Shown here in pieces: positions 36,122-45,508 of a stretch of DNA of 64,000 bases. Origin of the DNA: OLB6 sp964620125. GTDB taxonomy: Bacteria; Bacteroidota; Ignavibacteria; Kapaibacteriales; Kapaibacteriaceae. Numbering within the stretch: the first letter of the stretch is position 1; the number at the start of each line of letters is the position of its first letter. The DNA is taken from positions 1 through 64,000 of the forward strand of contig CAZUGQ010000001.1 of the NCBI GenBank assembly GCA_964620125.1, read 5' to 3'. Below the pieces are notes generated by a model. The model had not been told where the DNA came from. It saw only the letters and a program-made list of their open reading frames with translations, and did not search any database. The position numbers and the translations under genes were made by a program.

Positions 36122-37618
36122 ATGGTCCCGCCTCCTCGTGCGCCACTCCAGGCGCCCCCTCCAAAACAGGACTTCTACTCTTTCTTCACTAGCGTACTGG
36201 TACGCATGGCACAACGCCAATTTCCGCACCGCGGCCAACGCGGACAACGCGGTTACCGTGATCAACGGGACCAGCGAGACCCACGCGACATGCGTGAATT
36301 CCGGGATCAGCCCGAGCCTGAGCAACCGGAAGCACCTTCCATTGTGATTGACATCCCGGAGCTCAAGTCAAAGAAAATCGCCGAGCTTATCGAGATCGCC
36401 AGTCAACTTGGCATAGAACACAGCGGCGACCTGCGAAAGCAGGACCTGATCGTTCGCATCGTGGAAGCCGAAAATGCCAGGCAGGTTAAAGAAACCCACA
36501 GGGATAGCACCACCGTGTCCGTTGGCGTGGTAGAGGTCTTGCCAGACGGGTATGCCTTCCTACGGTCGGCCGACTACAACTACCTGCCTTCGCCGGACGA
36601 TGTGTACGTAAGCCCATCCCAGGTGCGGCGGTACGGGCTGCGCACGGGCGACACGGTGAAGGGCTTCGTGCGGCAGCCTAAGGAAGGTGAACGATTCTTT
36701 GCGCTGGTACGCATTGNNNNNNNNNNNNNNNNNNNNNNNNNNNNNNNNNNNNNNNNNNNNNNNNNNNNNNNNNNNNNNNNNNNNNNNNNNNNNNNNNNNA
36801 GGCTGCGCCTGGAAACAACACACAACGAGTTCAGTACGCGGGTGATAGACATGATCAGTCCCATCGGCAAGGGCCAACGTGGGCTTATCGTGAGTCCTCC
36901 CAAGGCCGGAAAAACGATACTGCTGCAGAAGATTGCCAATGCCATTGCACGCAACCATCCGGAAGTGAAACTCATCGTCCTGCTCATCGATGAACGTCCG
37001 GAAGAAGTCACCGACATGCAGCGCTCCGTTAACGCAGAAGTGGTTGCCTCAACCTTCGATGAACCACCAGAGAGACACGTGCAAGTAAGTGATATGGTGC
37101 TGGAAAAGGCCAAGCGGCTTGTGGAAGCCAAACAGGACGTTGTGATACTGCTTGACTCCATCACCAGGCTGGCACGTGCACACAACACCGTTGTACCACA
37201 AAGTGGAAAGCTGCTTAGTGGTGGTGTAGATGCAAATGCCTTGCACCGTCCGAAGCGGTTCTTTGGTGCTGCCAGGAATGTGGAAGAAGGCGGCTCACTC
37301 ACCATCATTGCCACGGCACTGGTGGAAACCAACAGCCGGATGGACGAAGTCATCTTCGAAGAGTTCAAGGGTACAGGCAACATGGAGCTGGTATTAGACA
37401 GGAAGATTGCCGACAGGCGCATCTACCCTGCCATCGACGTTAATCGCTCTGGAACTCGCCGTGAAGAACTCCTGCTATCGCAAGAAGAACTCAACAAGGT
37501 GTGGATTCTGCGTAAGGTTCTTGGTGATGATCCTCCCGTTGAAGCCATGGAAACCTTGCTCGAGCGTATGCGAGCAACGAAGAGCAATGCGGAGTTCCTG
37601 AAGACCTTCAATTCGTAG
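36122..37618 (+). CDS. rho: Transcription termination factor Rho (interrupted by assembly gap)
   Basis: After a ~75-residue Arg/Gln/Pro-rich N-terminal extension come the Rho N-domain (LKSKKIAELIEIASQLGIE), the RNA-binding cold-shock-like domain (SVGVVEVLPDGYAFLRSADYNYLPSPDDVYVS) and the ATPase (Walker A SPPKAGKTILLQ, Walker B VVILLDSITRLARAHN, then TIIATALVETNSRMDEVIFEEFKGTGNMEL). The frame continues across 83 N at 36717-36799. I use the ATG at 36122; an in-frame TTG lies 9 nt upstream and an ATG at 36206 is also possible. It terminates transcription on unstructured RNA. Confidence 0.95.
   Translation: MVPPPRAPLQAPPPKQDFYSFFTSVLVRMAQRQFPHRGQRGQRGYRDQRDQRDPRDMREFRDQPEPEQPEAPSIVIDIPELKSKKIAELIEIASQLGIEHSGDLRKQDLIVRIVEAENARQVKETHRDSTTVSVGVVEVLPDGYAFLRSADYNYLPSPDDVYVSPSQVRRYGLRTGDTVKGFVRQPKEGERFFALVRIXXXXXXXXXXXXXXXXXXXXXXXXXXXXRLRLETTHNEFSTRVIDMISPIGKGQRGLIVSPPKAGKTILLQKIANAIARNHPEVKLIVLLIDERPEEVTDMQRSVNAEVVASTFDEPPERHVQVSDMVLEKAKRLVEAKQDVVILLDSITRLARAHNTVVPQSGKLLSGGVDANALHRPKRFFGAARNVEEGGSLTIIATALVETNSRMDEVIFEEFKGTGNMELVLDRKIADRRIYPAIDVNRSGTRREELLLSQEELNKVWILRKVLGDDPPVEAMETLLERMRATKSNAEFLKTFNS
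36717..36799. other. Assembly gap (83 N) within rho
   Basis: Eighty-three undetermined bases between the RNA-binding and ATPase domains of rho. The frames on either side agree with the given gap size. Confidence 0.99.
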
Positions 37619-37658
37619 GACGAGCACCGCACCACCACTGGCCATCATTCATCACGCC

Positions 37659-38558
37659 ATGCCAAAGCCCCCTTCCGACAGGCTGCTGGATAGAGCGATG
37701 AACGTGTCGCTTGGTGTTGGAGTACTGATGTTGGCATCCAAGTGGTGGGCCTTTCTGCTTACCGGATCCAGCGTGATTTTTAGCGATGCGGCCGAAAGTG
37801 TGGTGCACATCGTGGCCGTATGGTTTGCCTGGTACGCACTGCGAGTTGCCCGGCAGCCACCGGATGCGGAGCACCACTACGGACATGAAAAGATCGGTCT
37901 TATCAGTGCAGCAGTTGAAGGCGGACTTATCTGCATTGCCGGGATCGTAATCGTAGTGAGTTCCGTGCAAAGATTGATCCAGGGCGTTACTCTGCAGCAA
38001 CTCGATGTTGGCATTGCCATCACCGCTGCTGCAGGATGTTTGAATGGCGTGCTTGGCTGGTATCTGGTTCGCTCAGGCAAACGAAACCAGTCGCTGGTTG
38101 TTGAGGCAAATGGACACCACGTGCTCACGGATGCGTGGACGAGTGTAGGTGCCGTTGCTGGTTTGTTGCTGGCACTGTGGACGGGTTGGCTGGAGTTTGA
38201 CCCATTACTGGCAATACTGTTTGGTGCCAACATTCTGCGAGAGGGCACACGCCTTGTGAGCAGTTCCGCAAAGGGACTCATGGATGCAACCGACCCACAG
38301 CAGGAAGCTGCCGCCATTGCGGCCCTTGATGTATTCGCGCAGCAAAACGGTATCACCTTTCATCGCCTCCGACTGCGCTCGACCGGTGCAGAGGTACACG
38401 TAGACTTTCATCTGCAGTTTCCAGACAGCATGCCCATCAACCAAGCACACAGTCTTGCCACGGAAGCGGAAGCAGTGGTGCGTAAAGCCGTCGGAACGGA
38501 CAAGGTTGATGTAATCTCTCACCTTGAGCCCATGAGTCACCCAGGGGAACATGCGTGA
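37659..38558 (+). CDS. Cation diffusion facilitator family transporter
   Basis: The 299-residue protein has six predicted membrane helices with CDF metal-site motifs: IFSDAAESVVHIVA in helix 2 and HHVLTDAWTSVGAVAG in helix 5, then a cytoplasmic domain (VHVDFHLQFPDSMPINQAHSLATEAEAVVRKAV). It exports Zn2+, Fe2+ or similar ions by proton antiport. The first codons (MPKPPSD) are a perfect copy of the dispersed word (37665-37673). It overlaps the next gene by GTGA. Confidence 0.92.
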   Translation: MPKPPSDRLLDRAMNVSLGVGVLMLASKWWAFLLTGSSVIFSDAAESVVHIVAVWFAWYALRVARQPPDAEHHYGHEKIGLISAAVEGGLICIAGIVIVVSSVQRLIQGVTLQQLDVGIAITAAAGCLNGVLGWYLVRSGKRNQSLVVEANGHHVLTDAWTSVGAVAGLLLALWTGWLEFDPLLAILFGANILREGTRLVSSSAKGLMDATDPQQEAAAIAALDVFAQQNGITFHRLRLRSTGAEVHVDFHLQFPDSMPINQAHSLATEAEAVVRKAVGTDKVDVISHLEPMSHPGEHA

Positions 38559-39556
38559 AGGTGCTGGTGGTGCAAACGGCCTTTCTGGGCGACGCCATCC
38601 TGGCAACGGCTCTTCTTGAATCATTGCATGCCTCACAGCCAGAGTGGCAACTCGATGTGCTTGTGCGTCTTGGGAATGAAGGGCTCTTTGCAGGCCACCC
38701 ATTCGTGCACAATGTTCTTACATGGAACAAACAGCAGGAAAAGCAGCGTAACCTATTTCGGGTCATCCGGCAGGTTCGAGGTGAACGATATCACTTGTTG
38801 GTGAATCTTCAACGTCATCCTAACACAGCCCTGCTCACCGTACTCTCCGGTGCAAGAAACACAGTAGGGTTTGCCAGCAATCCGCTTAGTTGGCTATACA
38901 ATCGACGTATACCACACACCATGGATGGGCGCCACGAGGTTGAGCGCAATCACATGCTTATCAGTCATGTTGATGGATCAGAACCATCGGCTCCGCGGTT
39001 GTACCCAACACCAGATGATCATACAACCGTAGCCCCCTACCAAACGGTGCCGTATGTGTGCATAGCACCAACGTCGGTGTGGTTTACCAAACAGTGGCCT
39101 GCGGAAAAGTGGGTAGATCTGATCAGGCTGATCAACATGCCGGTTTGGTTGCTTGGCAGCAATGCAGATGCACCCGCCTGCGATGCGATTGTGCACAAGG
39201 TGCAGAGAAGCGATGTGCAAAGTTTGGCAGGCAGGCTTACCATTCTACAGAGTGCAGCTCTTATAGCAGGAGCGCGGATGACGTTCGCCAACGACAGTGC
39301 CGTGCTCCATGTTGCATCGGCCATGAATGCACCGATTACTGCCGTGTTTTGCAGCACCGTCCCGGAGTTCGGCTTCGGTCCACTGAGCGATGCATCCGTA
39401 GTGGTGCAGACGGACGGTTTGGATTGCAGGCCCTGCGGCATCCATGGCCGTACGGCATGTCCACGCCAGCACTTCGGCTGTGCAGAGGCAATAACGCCAA
39501 GCCGCGTGATGGAAGCGGCACAATCGCTTGTTGAACTATCATCTGCTAAGCGCTAG
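38555..39556 (+). CDS. Glycosyltransferase family 9 protein (heptosyltransferase-like)
   Basis: The start is a GTG overlapping the preceding stop. The 333-residue protein starts MKVLVVQTAFLGDAILATALLESL and has CIAPTSVWFTKQWPAEKWVDLI and the nucleotide-sugar-binding ARMTFANDSAVLHVASAMNAPITAVF, as in ADP-heptose:LPS heptosyltransferase II. It probably acts in LPS core synthesis; the exact sugar is uncertain. Its 3' end overlaps the convergent AlkD-like gene by 4 bp. Confidence 0.88.
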   Translation: MKVLVVQTAFLGDAILATALLESLHASQPEWQLDVLVRLGNEGLFAGHPFVHNVLTWNKQQEKQRNLFRVIRQVRGERYHLLVNLQRHPNTALLTVLSGARNTVGFASNPLSWLYNRRIPHTMDGRHEVERNHMLISHVDGSEPSAPRLYPTPDDHTTVAPYQTVPYVCIAPTSVWFTKQWPAEKWVDLIRLINMPVWLLGSNADAPACDAIVHKVQRSDVQSLAGRLTILQSAALIAGARMTFANDSAVLHVASAMNAPITAVFCSTVPEFGFGPLSDASVVVQTDGLDCRPCGIHGRTACPRQHFGCAEAITPSRVMEAAQSLVELSSAKR

Positions 39557-40248
39557 CAGTACTTCGACGCTTCGCGCACCGTGAGCGGACTTAGATCATG
39601 TGCATTCGAATCCAGAAACGATCGCACAAAGAGCGGTGCCGTTTTCGAGTACTCGCGAAGTGCCCAACCTGCGCCTTTGCAGATGAAGAATTCCTTGCTG
39701 TGCCGCACATGGCGCACCAACTCCACCAAGAGCGTACCATCGGTATGCGCCTTGTACTTCAACTGCAACAGTAAGGCTGCACGTTGCACCCAAATGTTGG
39801 GTTGCCGTATCCAGTCACGGGCAATGGTGTGAACGTCTATCATGGCTGACCTTTTAATGATTACTCCTGCAACCGATGGAGCAAGCACGTCGCACGTGTC
39901 CCACCAGGATTTACTCACAATGAGGATGCGGCACCGTTCCAGCAAATCCAAGGGTTCAAAAATGGGATTCGTTTTGCGGGAAACCGCTCGTACAAGCACA
40001 TCGCATGCTGCATACTGGTACTCGCGTTCTTCGAACTCCCACAGCTCTTCGGCAATGCCAAAAGCCCCTTCAACATCTATCGCTCCGGTGAGCACGGAAC
40101 GTTGTACAGACCTTCGAAGCGGCGATGATATGCCGAGAAAGTTGAACTGATTGCGCATGTACGAGCGCATGCCGGCGGCACGCTCTGCATCGGCATGCGC
40201 AAGAAATGCAGTTCGCAGACCCTCGACAAGGTTAGAGGAGGCGCTCAA
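39553..40248 (-). CDS. DNA alkylation repair protein (AlkD-like HEAT-repeat)
   Basis: The 231-residue all-helical protein has the AlkC/AlkD HEAT-repeat pattern: MRNQFNFLGISSPLRRSVQR, WEFEEREYQYAACDVLVRA, SWWDTCDVLAPSVAGVII and EFFICKGAGWALREYSKT. AlkD-type enzymes remove bulky or cationic alkyl bases without base flipping. It overlaps the 3' end of the aminotransferase gene by 17 bp on the same strand. Confidence 0.85.
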   Translation of the reverse strand: MSASSNLVEGLRTAFLAHADAERAAGMRSYMRNQFNFLGISSPLRRSVQRSVLTGAIDVEGAFGIAEELWEFEEREYQYAACDVLVRAVSRKTNPIFEPLDLLERCRILIVSKSWWDTCDVLAPSVAGVIIKRSAMIDVHTIARDWIRQPNIWVQRAALLLQLKYKAHTDGTLLVELVRHVRHSKEFFICKGAGWALREYSKTAPLFVRSFLDSNAHDLSPLTVREASKYC

Positions 40249-41407
40249 TTGCAGCTTGCACCCTGTCCATCGCTATCTCGATATTCTCCACGCTGTTGGC
40301 ATAGGAGAAGCGGATGAAACCTTCGCCAAATGCTCCGAACGCGGTACCTGCTAGGCAGGCCACTCCGACTTCGTTCAGCAGGTAGTCGGCCATTTCGGCG
40401 CTTGACTTTCTTGTGCCCTGGATGTTGGGGAACACATAGAAAGCACCATGCGGTTTATGGCACCGTACTCCGGGAATCTGATTGAGTCGTTCCACGATCA
40501 AGTCTCGGCGCTTCTTGAATTCACCAACGAAGAAGTTTACTCTATCCAAGGTTCGATCACTTAACGCTTCGATACCTGCCATTTGTGCAAAGCTTGCCGT
40601 GCAACTCGTGCAGTTGGTTTGAAGCTTCGCAACAAGTGCCGCAACATCCTTGGGGAACAGGCCATATCCCAGGCGCCACCCCGTCATTGCAAATGTTTTG
40701 GAGAACCCGTCAAGCACCATTGTGCGTTCAGCCATTCCTTCGAATTCGGTTATGGATGTATGGTGAAAGTCGCCATACGTGATCTGCGAATAGATCTCAT
40801 CGCTGAGTACGATCAAGTTGTGCCTGATAGCCAGGTCTGCTATCTGCTCCAGGTCTTCGCGGGTGAGGATGCCACCAGTAGGATTCTGGGGAGTGTTGAT
40901 GATCACCATGCGTGTGCGACTGGTAATCCGCGCTTCAAGGTCAGCAACATCCATGCGAAACTCTTTCTCCTCGCGCAGAGGCAGAGGCACGGCCTTCGCA
41001 CCGAGAAAGTTGATCACACTTTCGTAGATCGGAAATCCGGGGTTTGGATAGATCACCTCGTCACCCTCGTTCACCACGGCCATCATGCCGTAAAACATGA
41101 TCGGCTTTGCACCCGGAGTGATCACCACATTGTCGGCATCCCACAGCTTGTAGTTGCGCGTCTTATTCATGTAGTCTGCAACTGCCGCACGGGCTTCTGG
41201 CAAACCGGCTGATGGGCCATAGTGCGTATAGCCATCATCGAGAGCCTTCTTGGCTGCGTCGATGATGTTTTGTGGAGTATCGAAGTCCGGTTCACCGATC
41301 TCCAGGTGCACGATGTTTTTGCCTTGGGCTTCGAGGGCACGGGCACGTTGGAGTACGACGAATGCCGTCTCGGTGCCCAAACGCTGCATGCGATGTGCGA
41401 TGTTCAT
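40232..41407 (-). CDS. Pyridoxal-phosphate aminotransferase, class I (aspartate aminotransferase-like)
   Basis: The ATG at 41407 gives a 391-residue protein starting MNIAHRMQRLGTETAF. It shows the AAT-I fold: HLEIGEPDFDTP, GEPDF-type substrate loop, INTPQNPTGGIL, LSDEIYSQITYG and the PLP lysine in LDGFSKTFAMTGWRLGYG, with the C-terminal FIRFSYANS Arg. It transaminates aspartate or a related amino acid. A GAGCCCCCT variant of the dispersed word lies 21 nt upstream of the start (41428-41436). Confidence 0.92.
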   Translation of the reverse strand: MNIAHRMQRLGTETAFVVLQRARALEAQGKNIVHLEIGEPDFDTPQNIIDAAKKALDDGYTHYGPSAGLPEARAAVADYMNKTRNYKLWDADNVVITPGAKPIMFYGMMAVVNEGDEVIYPNPGFPIYESVINFLGAKAVPLPLREEKEFRMDVADLEARITSRTRMVIINTPQNPTGGILTREDLEQIADLAIRHNLIVLSDEIYSQITYGDFHHTSITEFEGMAERTMVLDGFSKTFAMTGWRLGYGLFPKDVAALVAKLQTNCTSCTASFAQMAGIEALSDRTLDRVNFFVGEFKKRRDLIVERLNQIPGVRCHKPHGAFYVFPNIQGTRKSSAEMADYLLNEVGVACLAGTAFGAFGEGFIRFSYANSVENIEIAMDRVQAAIERLL

Positions 41408-41464
41408 GGTGTGTGGTGGGATATGGAAGGGGGCTCGGGCATGCACCCGAAGATGGTCGCAAAA

Positions 41465-41929
41465 TTACGCTTCGGTACCACCAACCCTTTCTACAACGAT
41501 GCGGCGTACATCGTTCAACTTCTCATCTGGCTCCAGGTGAACCTTCCAGTAGGTGCTCGGTAACAGAGACCCTGCACGCTCCGGCCATTCCACCAGCTTG
41601 ATTGCATCGTGTGCAAAGATCATGTCATCAAAACCAATCTTTGCCAGCTCGGCAGGGTCATCAATACGGTATAGGTCAACATGAAACACCTTTACCGCAT
41701 CACCATTTGGCAGTTCGCCTGTGTATTGGTTGATGATGGTAAAGGTTGGGCTGGTTACCAGATCGTCTACAGCCAGGAACCGGCACACACCTTTCACGAA
41801 CTCCGTTTTTCCTGCACCGAGCTCACCTTCCAGCACTACGACGTCACCCTTATGCAACCGGGTAGCAAACTGCTCTCCGAACTGGATGGTTTGTGCCTCG
41901 TTCTCAGTGAGTACCTCCTCAATCACCAC
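41465..41929 (-). CDS. tsaE: tRNA threonylcarbamoyladenosine biosynthesis ATPase TsaE
   Basis: The 154-residue protein has Walker A GELGAGKTEFVKGV, the SPTFTIINQY switch, and the VFHVDLYRIDDPAELAKIGFDDM segment with its metal-binding Asp, all diagnostic for TsaE. It drives the t6A37 tRNA-modification cycle with TsaB and TsaD. It lies 57 bp downstream of its likely start-side neighbour region and is followed by the aminotransferase gene. The 240 bp upstream (41930-42169) holds no gene I can support. Confidence 0.94.
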   Translation of the reverse strand: MVIEEVLTENEAQTIQFGEQFATRLHKGDVVVLEGELGAGKTEFVKGVCRFLAVDDLVTSPTFTIINQYTGELPNGDAVKVFHVDLYRIDDPAELAKIGFDDMIFAHDAIKLVEWPERAGSLLPSTYWKVHLEPDEKLNDVRRIVVERVGGTEA

Positions 41930-42169
41930 GGCACCCCACAGTCATGATACATACGGTTGCAACCATAGGGGTATTTCGGATGAGTTCCTAGCAAACCCTA
42001 CCCTACCTCACTGTCCTACCACCTTTCCAGCCAGAACAGTTACGTGCTACAAAGGTCCAGCCGTATGCTGATGTCCATTGCATCGAGAGCTGCAGAGAAT
42101 GCTTCCATTGATAACCGCAGAAGCAATCATCGTGTGTGGTTGATTCATGAACGTGCCTGCCCAAGCCCC

Positions 42170-43738
42170 CTACCGAGCCTTGAGTGTTACCACGGGAAGA
42201 ACCATTTCTTCAAGCGAAATACCTCCGTGCTGAAAGGAGTCGCGGTATTTGGTGAGGTAGTGGTGATAATCGGTGGGGTACACGAAGTACCGATCTTCTT
42301 TGGCAATAACGGTGGTTGTGGTAACGCCAGCGGCGGGAATACGCCACGATTCGGGATCACGTATCACCAGTGCGTCGCGCTCCTCTGCCTTTACGTTGCG
42401 GCCGATCTTATAGCGAAGGTTGGTTGTGGTTTCACGATCGCCAATAACCTTGGCACCACGTAAACACCGCACGCTACCATGGTCCGTTGTGATTACGATC
42501 TGAACGTTGGGAACCGTTGCCAGGGTTCGAAGGATGCCATAAAATGAGCTGTGAAGAAACCAACTGCGGGTAAGCGTGCGGTAGGCTGATTCGTCGGGTG
42601 CGATTTCCTTGAGGATAGGATAATCGGACCTACTATGGGCTATCATGTCTACTGCGTTGATCACGATAGCCGTTAACTGATGCCGGGCATACCGCAGTAT
42701 GTCGGCTTCGATTCGCTTGCCGAATTCGGTATCGATGATCTTCACGTACTGCAACTCGTCCTTGAGCTTTATGCGCCGCCGCTGCAGGAACAGGTTCAAC
42801 AACTCCTTCTCATTGCGGTTGAGTGCGTGTTCATCATGACCACGCTCGTCGATGGTAAACTGAGGGTAGTGCTTGTTGATTTCCGTCGGGTACAGGCCTG
42901 CGAAGATGGCGTTGCGGGCATACGGTGTGGCTGTGGGCAAGATGCCGCAGTAGTAGTCTCGCTGAATGGTGAAGAGTGGTCGAATCAACTCTTCCATGAC
43001 CATCCACTGATCCATGCGCATGCAGTCAACAACGATGAAGAACGTTGGGTTGCCGTTGGCTAGAGGTGGAACCAACCACTGATCAAGTACATGCGGTGAG
43101 AGCAGCGGCATACCGTCTGCGCGGTCCTGCCTGTCTACAAGCCATCCCTTGTATTCTGATTCGATGAACTTGGAGAACTCTGCATTACACTCCTTCCACT
43201 GGTCGCGCAAGGATTGTTCCAACCCCGTGTCTGGATGTGCATCAAGTTCAATGCTCCGTTGCACAAGCTTCAGGTATACATCCAACCATTCTGACCAATC
43301 CATTCGGTCGAGCAGTCTGCGCGATATCACACTGTACTCCTGGTGGAAGTCCTGCGTGAGCTTGCTTTCGGTGATGCGCCGCGTTTCGAGGAACTTCTTA
43401 CATGCAGCCAGTATCTGGGTTGGATTTACGGGCTTGGTAAGGTAGTCGTCGATCTTTCGGCCGATGGCTTCTTCCATGAGCGACTCCTGCTCATTCTTGG
43501 TAACCATCACCACCGGCACAGATGCATCGATGTCCTTGAGTACGTCCAGTGTTTCCAGTCCGCTGATGCCAACCATCATTTCGTCAAGAAAGATCAGATC
43601 ATACCGCTTGTCCTGTGCCAATTCAATGGCATCCTCGCCATTGGTGGCCGTGTTCACCTCATAGCCTCGCTGCTCGAGCAGAATGAGGTGCGGTTTAAGG
43701 AGTTCTATTTCGTCGTCTACCCAAAGGATTTTTGGCAT
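42170..43738 (-). CDS. porX: PorX-type response regulator with PglZ domain
   Basis: The 522-residue protein has an N-terminal receiver domain (ILWVDDEIELL, phospho-acceptor Asp52 in DLIFLDEMM, PVVMVTKNE) and a C-terminal PglZ/alkaline-phosphatase-like domain (FFIVVDCMRMDQWMVMEEL, AYARNAIFAGLYPTEI, TAIVINAVDMIAHSR, QIVITTDHGSVRCLRG). This combination defines PorX, the regulator of the type IX secretion system, partnered by kinase PorY. It fits the T9SS cargo genes in this window. The stop codon is formed from a dispersed-word copy (42163-42171). Confidence 0.9.
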   Translation of the reverse strand: MPKILWVDDEIELLKPHLILLEQRGYEVNTATNGEDAIELAQDKRYDLIFLDEMMVGISGLETLDVLKDIDASVPVVMVTKNEQESLMEEAIGRKIDDYLTKPVNPTQILAACKKFLETRRITESKLTQDFHQEYSVISRRLLDRMDWSEWLDVYLKLVQRSIELDAHPDTGLEQSLRDQWKECNAEFSKFIESEYKGWLVDRQDRADGMPLLSPHVLDQWLVPPLANGNPTFFIVVDCMRMDQWMVMEELIRPLFTIQRDYYCGILPTATPYARNAIFAGLYPTEINKHYPQFTIDERGHDEHALNRNEKELLNLFLQRRRIKLKDELQYVKIIDTEFGKRIEADILRYARHQLTAIVINAVDMIAHSRSDYPILKEIAPDESAYRTLTRSWFLHSSFYGILRTLATVPNVQIVITTDHGSVRCLRGAKVIGDRETTTNLRYKIGRNVKAEERDALVIRDPESWRIPAAGVTTTTVIAKEDRYFVYPTDYHHYLTKYRDSFQHGGISLEEMVLPVVTLKAR

Positions 43739-43798
43739 GGTGTGGCCGTGGACTGTGCAACGGTGGCAATGATGGTGGGATGCAACTCTGGATGGCGG

Positions 43799-44236
43799 CT
43801 AACGGCTTATCACGGCCATTGTTGTTGTGGCTCTTGCCACCAGTGTTTCTGAGCCCCCTTCCATCTCACAAAACACGTCGGCCTCGCAGAAGTGCATCGA
43901 CCGTCCGGCCTTGACCACCCTACCAACGGCTCGAAGGCGAGTGCCAACGGCTTTGGCGAAGTAGGTGATCTTTATTTCTGCGGTTACGGTGTGCTCATGT
44001 TCTCCCACCAATGTGAAGCCAGCAAAACCTGCAGCTACGTCGGCAATGGTGGCCGTTACCCCTCCATGAACCAGACCGAGTTGCTGCTGGTGATGTTTTT
44101 CGAGTGCGATAATGGCTTCCACGTACCCTGGTTCGATTACGGTGAGCGTGCATCCGATGTGTTTCATGAATTCCTGTCGGGTAAGGTGATCCAGGATCAC
44201 CTCACGGAACCGAGCGTGTTTTGGCGATAACATCAT
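43799..44236 (-). CDS. PaaI-family hotdog thioesterase
   Basis: The 145-residue protein has the hotdog signature HQQQLGLVHGGVTATIADVAAGFAGFTL and a VTAEIKITYFAKAVGTRLRAVGRV core. It probably hydrolyses an aryl- or acyl-CoA thioester in the cytoplasm; its substrate is unknown. An alternate start lies one codon in. It diverges from the DUF2236 operon. Confidence 0.85.
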   Translation of the reverse strand: MMLSPKHARFREVILDHLTRQEFMKHIGCTLTVIEPGYVEAIIALEKHHQQQLGLVHGGVTATIADVAAGFAGFTLVGEHEHTVTAEIKITYFAKAVGTRLRAVGRVVKAGRSMHFCEADVFCEMEGGSETLVARATTTMAVISR

Positions 44237-44251
44237 AAAAACGAAAATACC

Positions 44252-44284
44252 TTGACAACCACCGTTGTGTTGGTGGCCTACAAT
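44252..44284 (+). promoter_or_regulatory. Promoter-region dyad ahead of the DUF2236 operon
   Basis: TTGACA (44252-44257) and TACAAT (44279-44284) look like -35 and -10 boxes but are 21 nt apart, and the spacer holds an inverted repeat ACCACC/GGTGGC-like (CCACC with GGTGG, 8-nt loop). Wide spacing with an intervening dyad is typical of promoters needing an activator that twists DNA, but this is only suggestive. Confidence 0.3.
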
Positions 44285-44316
44285 TCCAATCTTTGCCGCT
44301 CACATTGGAGGCGGGT

Positions 44317-45507
44317 ATGACTGATGCCGAGTGGACTCCACTCCGTAGGCGCACGGACCCTAAGGGAATGGCTGCATACGCAGCGATCAGTCCGAATGCA
44401 AGCCAAGACAGCAAGGCCGGCCGATTGCACTTCCTCCACGAGATAGACCGCATTGATGACGGCCACCTTGCATCGTTACCCGCAGACCTGCCGCCAGCCA
44501 TGCGTACGTTGTTTGAAGATACCGCCATACCAGAGTGGCTGAAACGCTATGGTGATGTGGCGGGTATGCAGCAGACGGCATGCACAGTGTTTCATGACGA
44601 CGTCGTGTCATTCGTTATCGCTCTGCTCTGCAAATCACTCACTGAATGTTATGCTGGCGAGCGCGGCGCCAAGGTGCTTGCGTATACAGGTGTACTTGGT
44701 GAACCCAATTACAACGATCCCGGCGTGCAGGACACCATGGTGCGCAGGGTTGTTGAAACCGCCGTGTTCCTGCGCAACATGCATCGGCATGAGATGTGGC
44801 ATGGTGCTGACCCGGTAGCAGTGCGAACCATACACAAGGTTCGCATTTTTCATTGTGGGGTACGGACGATGATTGAGCGCCGTCATGCATCGGGCATTCA
44901 GCAATGGGACGAAGCCTACTGGGGAGTACCGATCAATCAGGCAGACATGTTGGCTACGAATGTGGCCTTCTCGCTGCAAGCGATTCGCGGTGCACGGAAA
45001 TTAGGTGCACGTATATCGGCCGAAGATGAACGCAGTATCATGGTGCACTGGGCACGAATCGGCTATCACCTTGGCATTGACGAAGACCTGCTAACGTGGT
45101 TCATCGAAAAGCCTGCCGACGTGTGGGACATGGTGGCACGCAATGAGTTTGCTCCCTCGGAACATGGATTCGCTCTCACGTCAGCGATGGTAAAGTTCCT
45201 GCAGAACAAGGTATTCTTTGCTGTTACCAACGCCCATCTGCCTGAGTTGTTCATGCGCAAACTGATGGACCCAAAGGCTGTAACGGCCGTGCACCTAGAG
45301 CGGTTACCAAAGGTTGCCGCACAGCCCATGGTTGTGGTAGTAAGCACCATCATGCTGATTCTCCACTCGATTATTCTCCGCATACCCGGTGTGGGCAAAC
45401 GATTGCTCGACATGATAGGATCCGGTATCGTGGAAATCACGGTAGCAGAGTGGGCCGGCGATCGCAATCCATGGATTACCCTGTCAAAAGAACTGGAAGG
45501 AGCCTAA
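44317..45507 (+). CDS. DUF2236/MpaB-Lcp family heme oxygenase-like protein
   Basis: The 396-residue protein (ATG at 44317, GGAGG ribosome-binding site) shows the pattern of the DUF2236 family, which includes latex-clearing protein and the fungal MpaB oxygenase: EIDRIDDGHLASLP, AVRTIHKVRIFHCGVRTMIE with His residues suited to heme, WDEAYWGVPINQADMLATNVAFS, and a C-terminal helical part. Such proteins oxidatively cleave isoprenoid double bonds. It is the first gene of a four-gene coupled operon whose second gene resembles a terpene cyclase, which fits an isoprenoid substrate (inference). Confidence 0.75.
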   Translation: MTDAEWTPLRRRTDPKGMAAYAAISPNASQDSKAGRLHFLHEIDRIDDGHLASLPADLPPAMRTLFEDTAIPEWLKRYGDVAGMQQTACTVFHDDVVSFVIALLCKSLTECYAGERGAKVLAYTGVLGEPNYNDPGVQDTMVRRVVETAVFLRNMHRHEMWHGADPVAVRTIHKVRIFHCGVRTMIERRHASGIQQWDEAYWGVPINQADMLATNVAFSLQAIRGARKLGARISAEDERSIMVHWARIGYHLGIDEDLLTWFIEKPADVWDMVARNEFAPSEHGFALTSAMVKFLQNKVFFAVTNAHLPELFMRKLMDPKAVTAVHLERLPKVAAQPMVVVVSTIMLILHSIILRIPGVGKRLLDMIGSGIVEITVAEWAGDRNPWITLSKELEGA

Positions 45508-45508
45508 C

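Noticed and set aside
44252..44284. TTGACA and TACAAT as a standard sigma70 promoter.
   Set aside because: The spacing is 21 nt rather than ~17; I keep it only as a weak regulatory feature.
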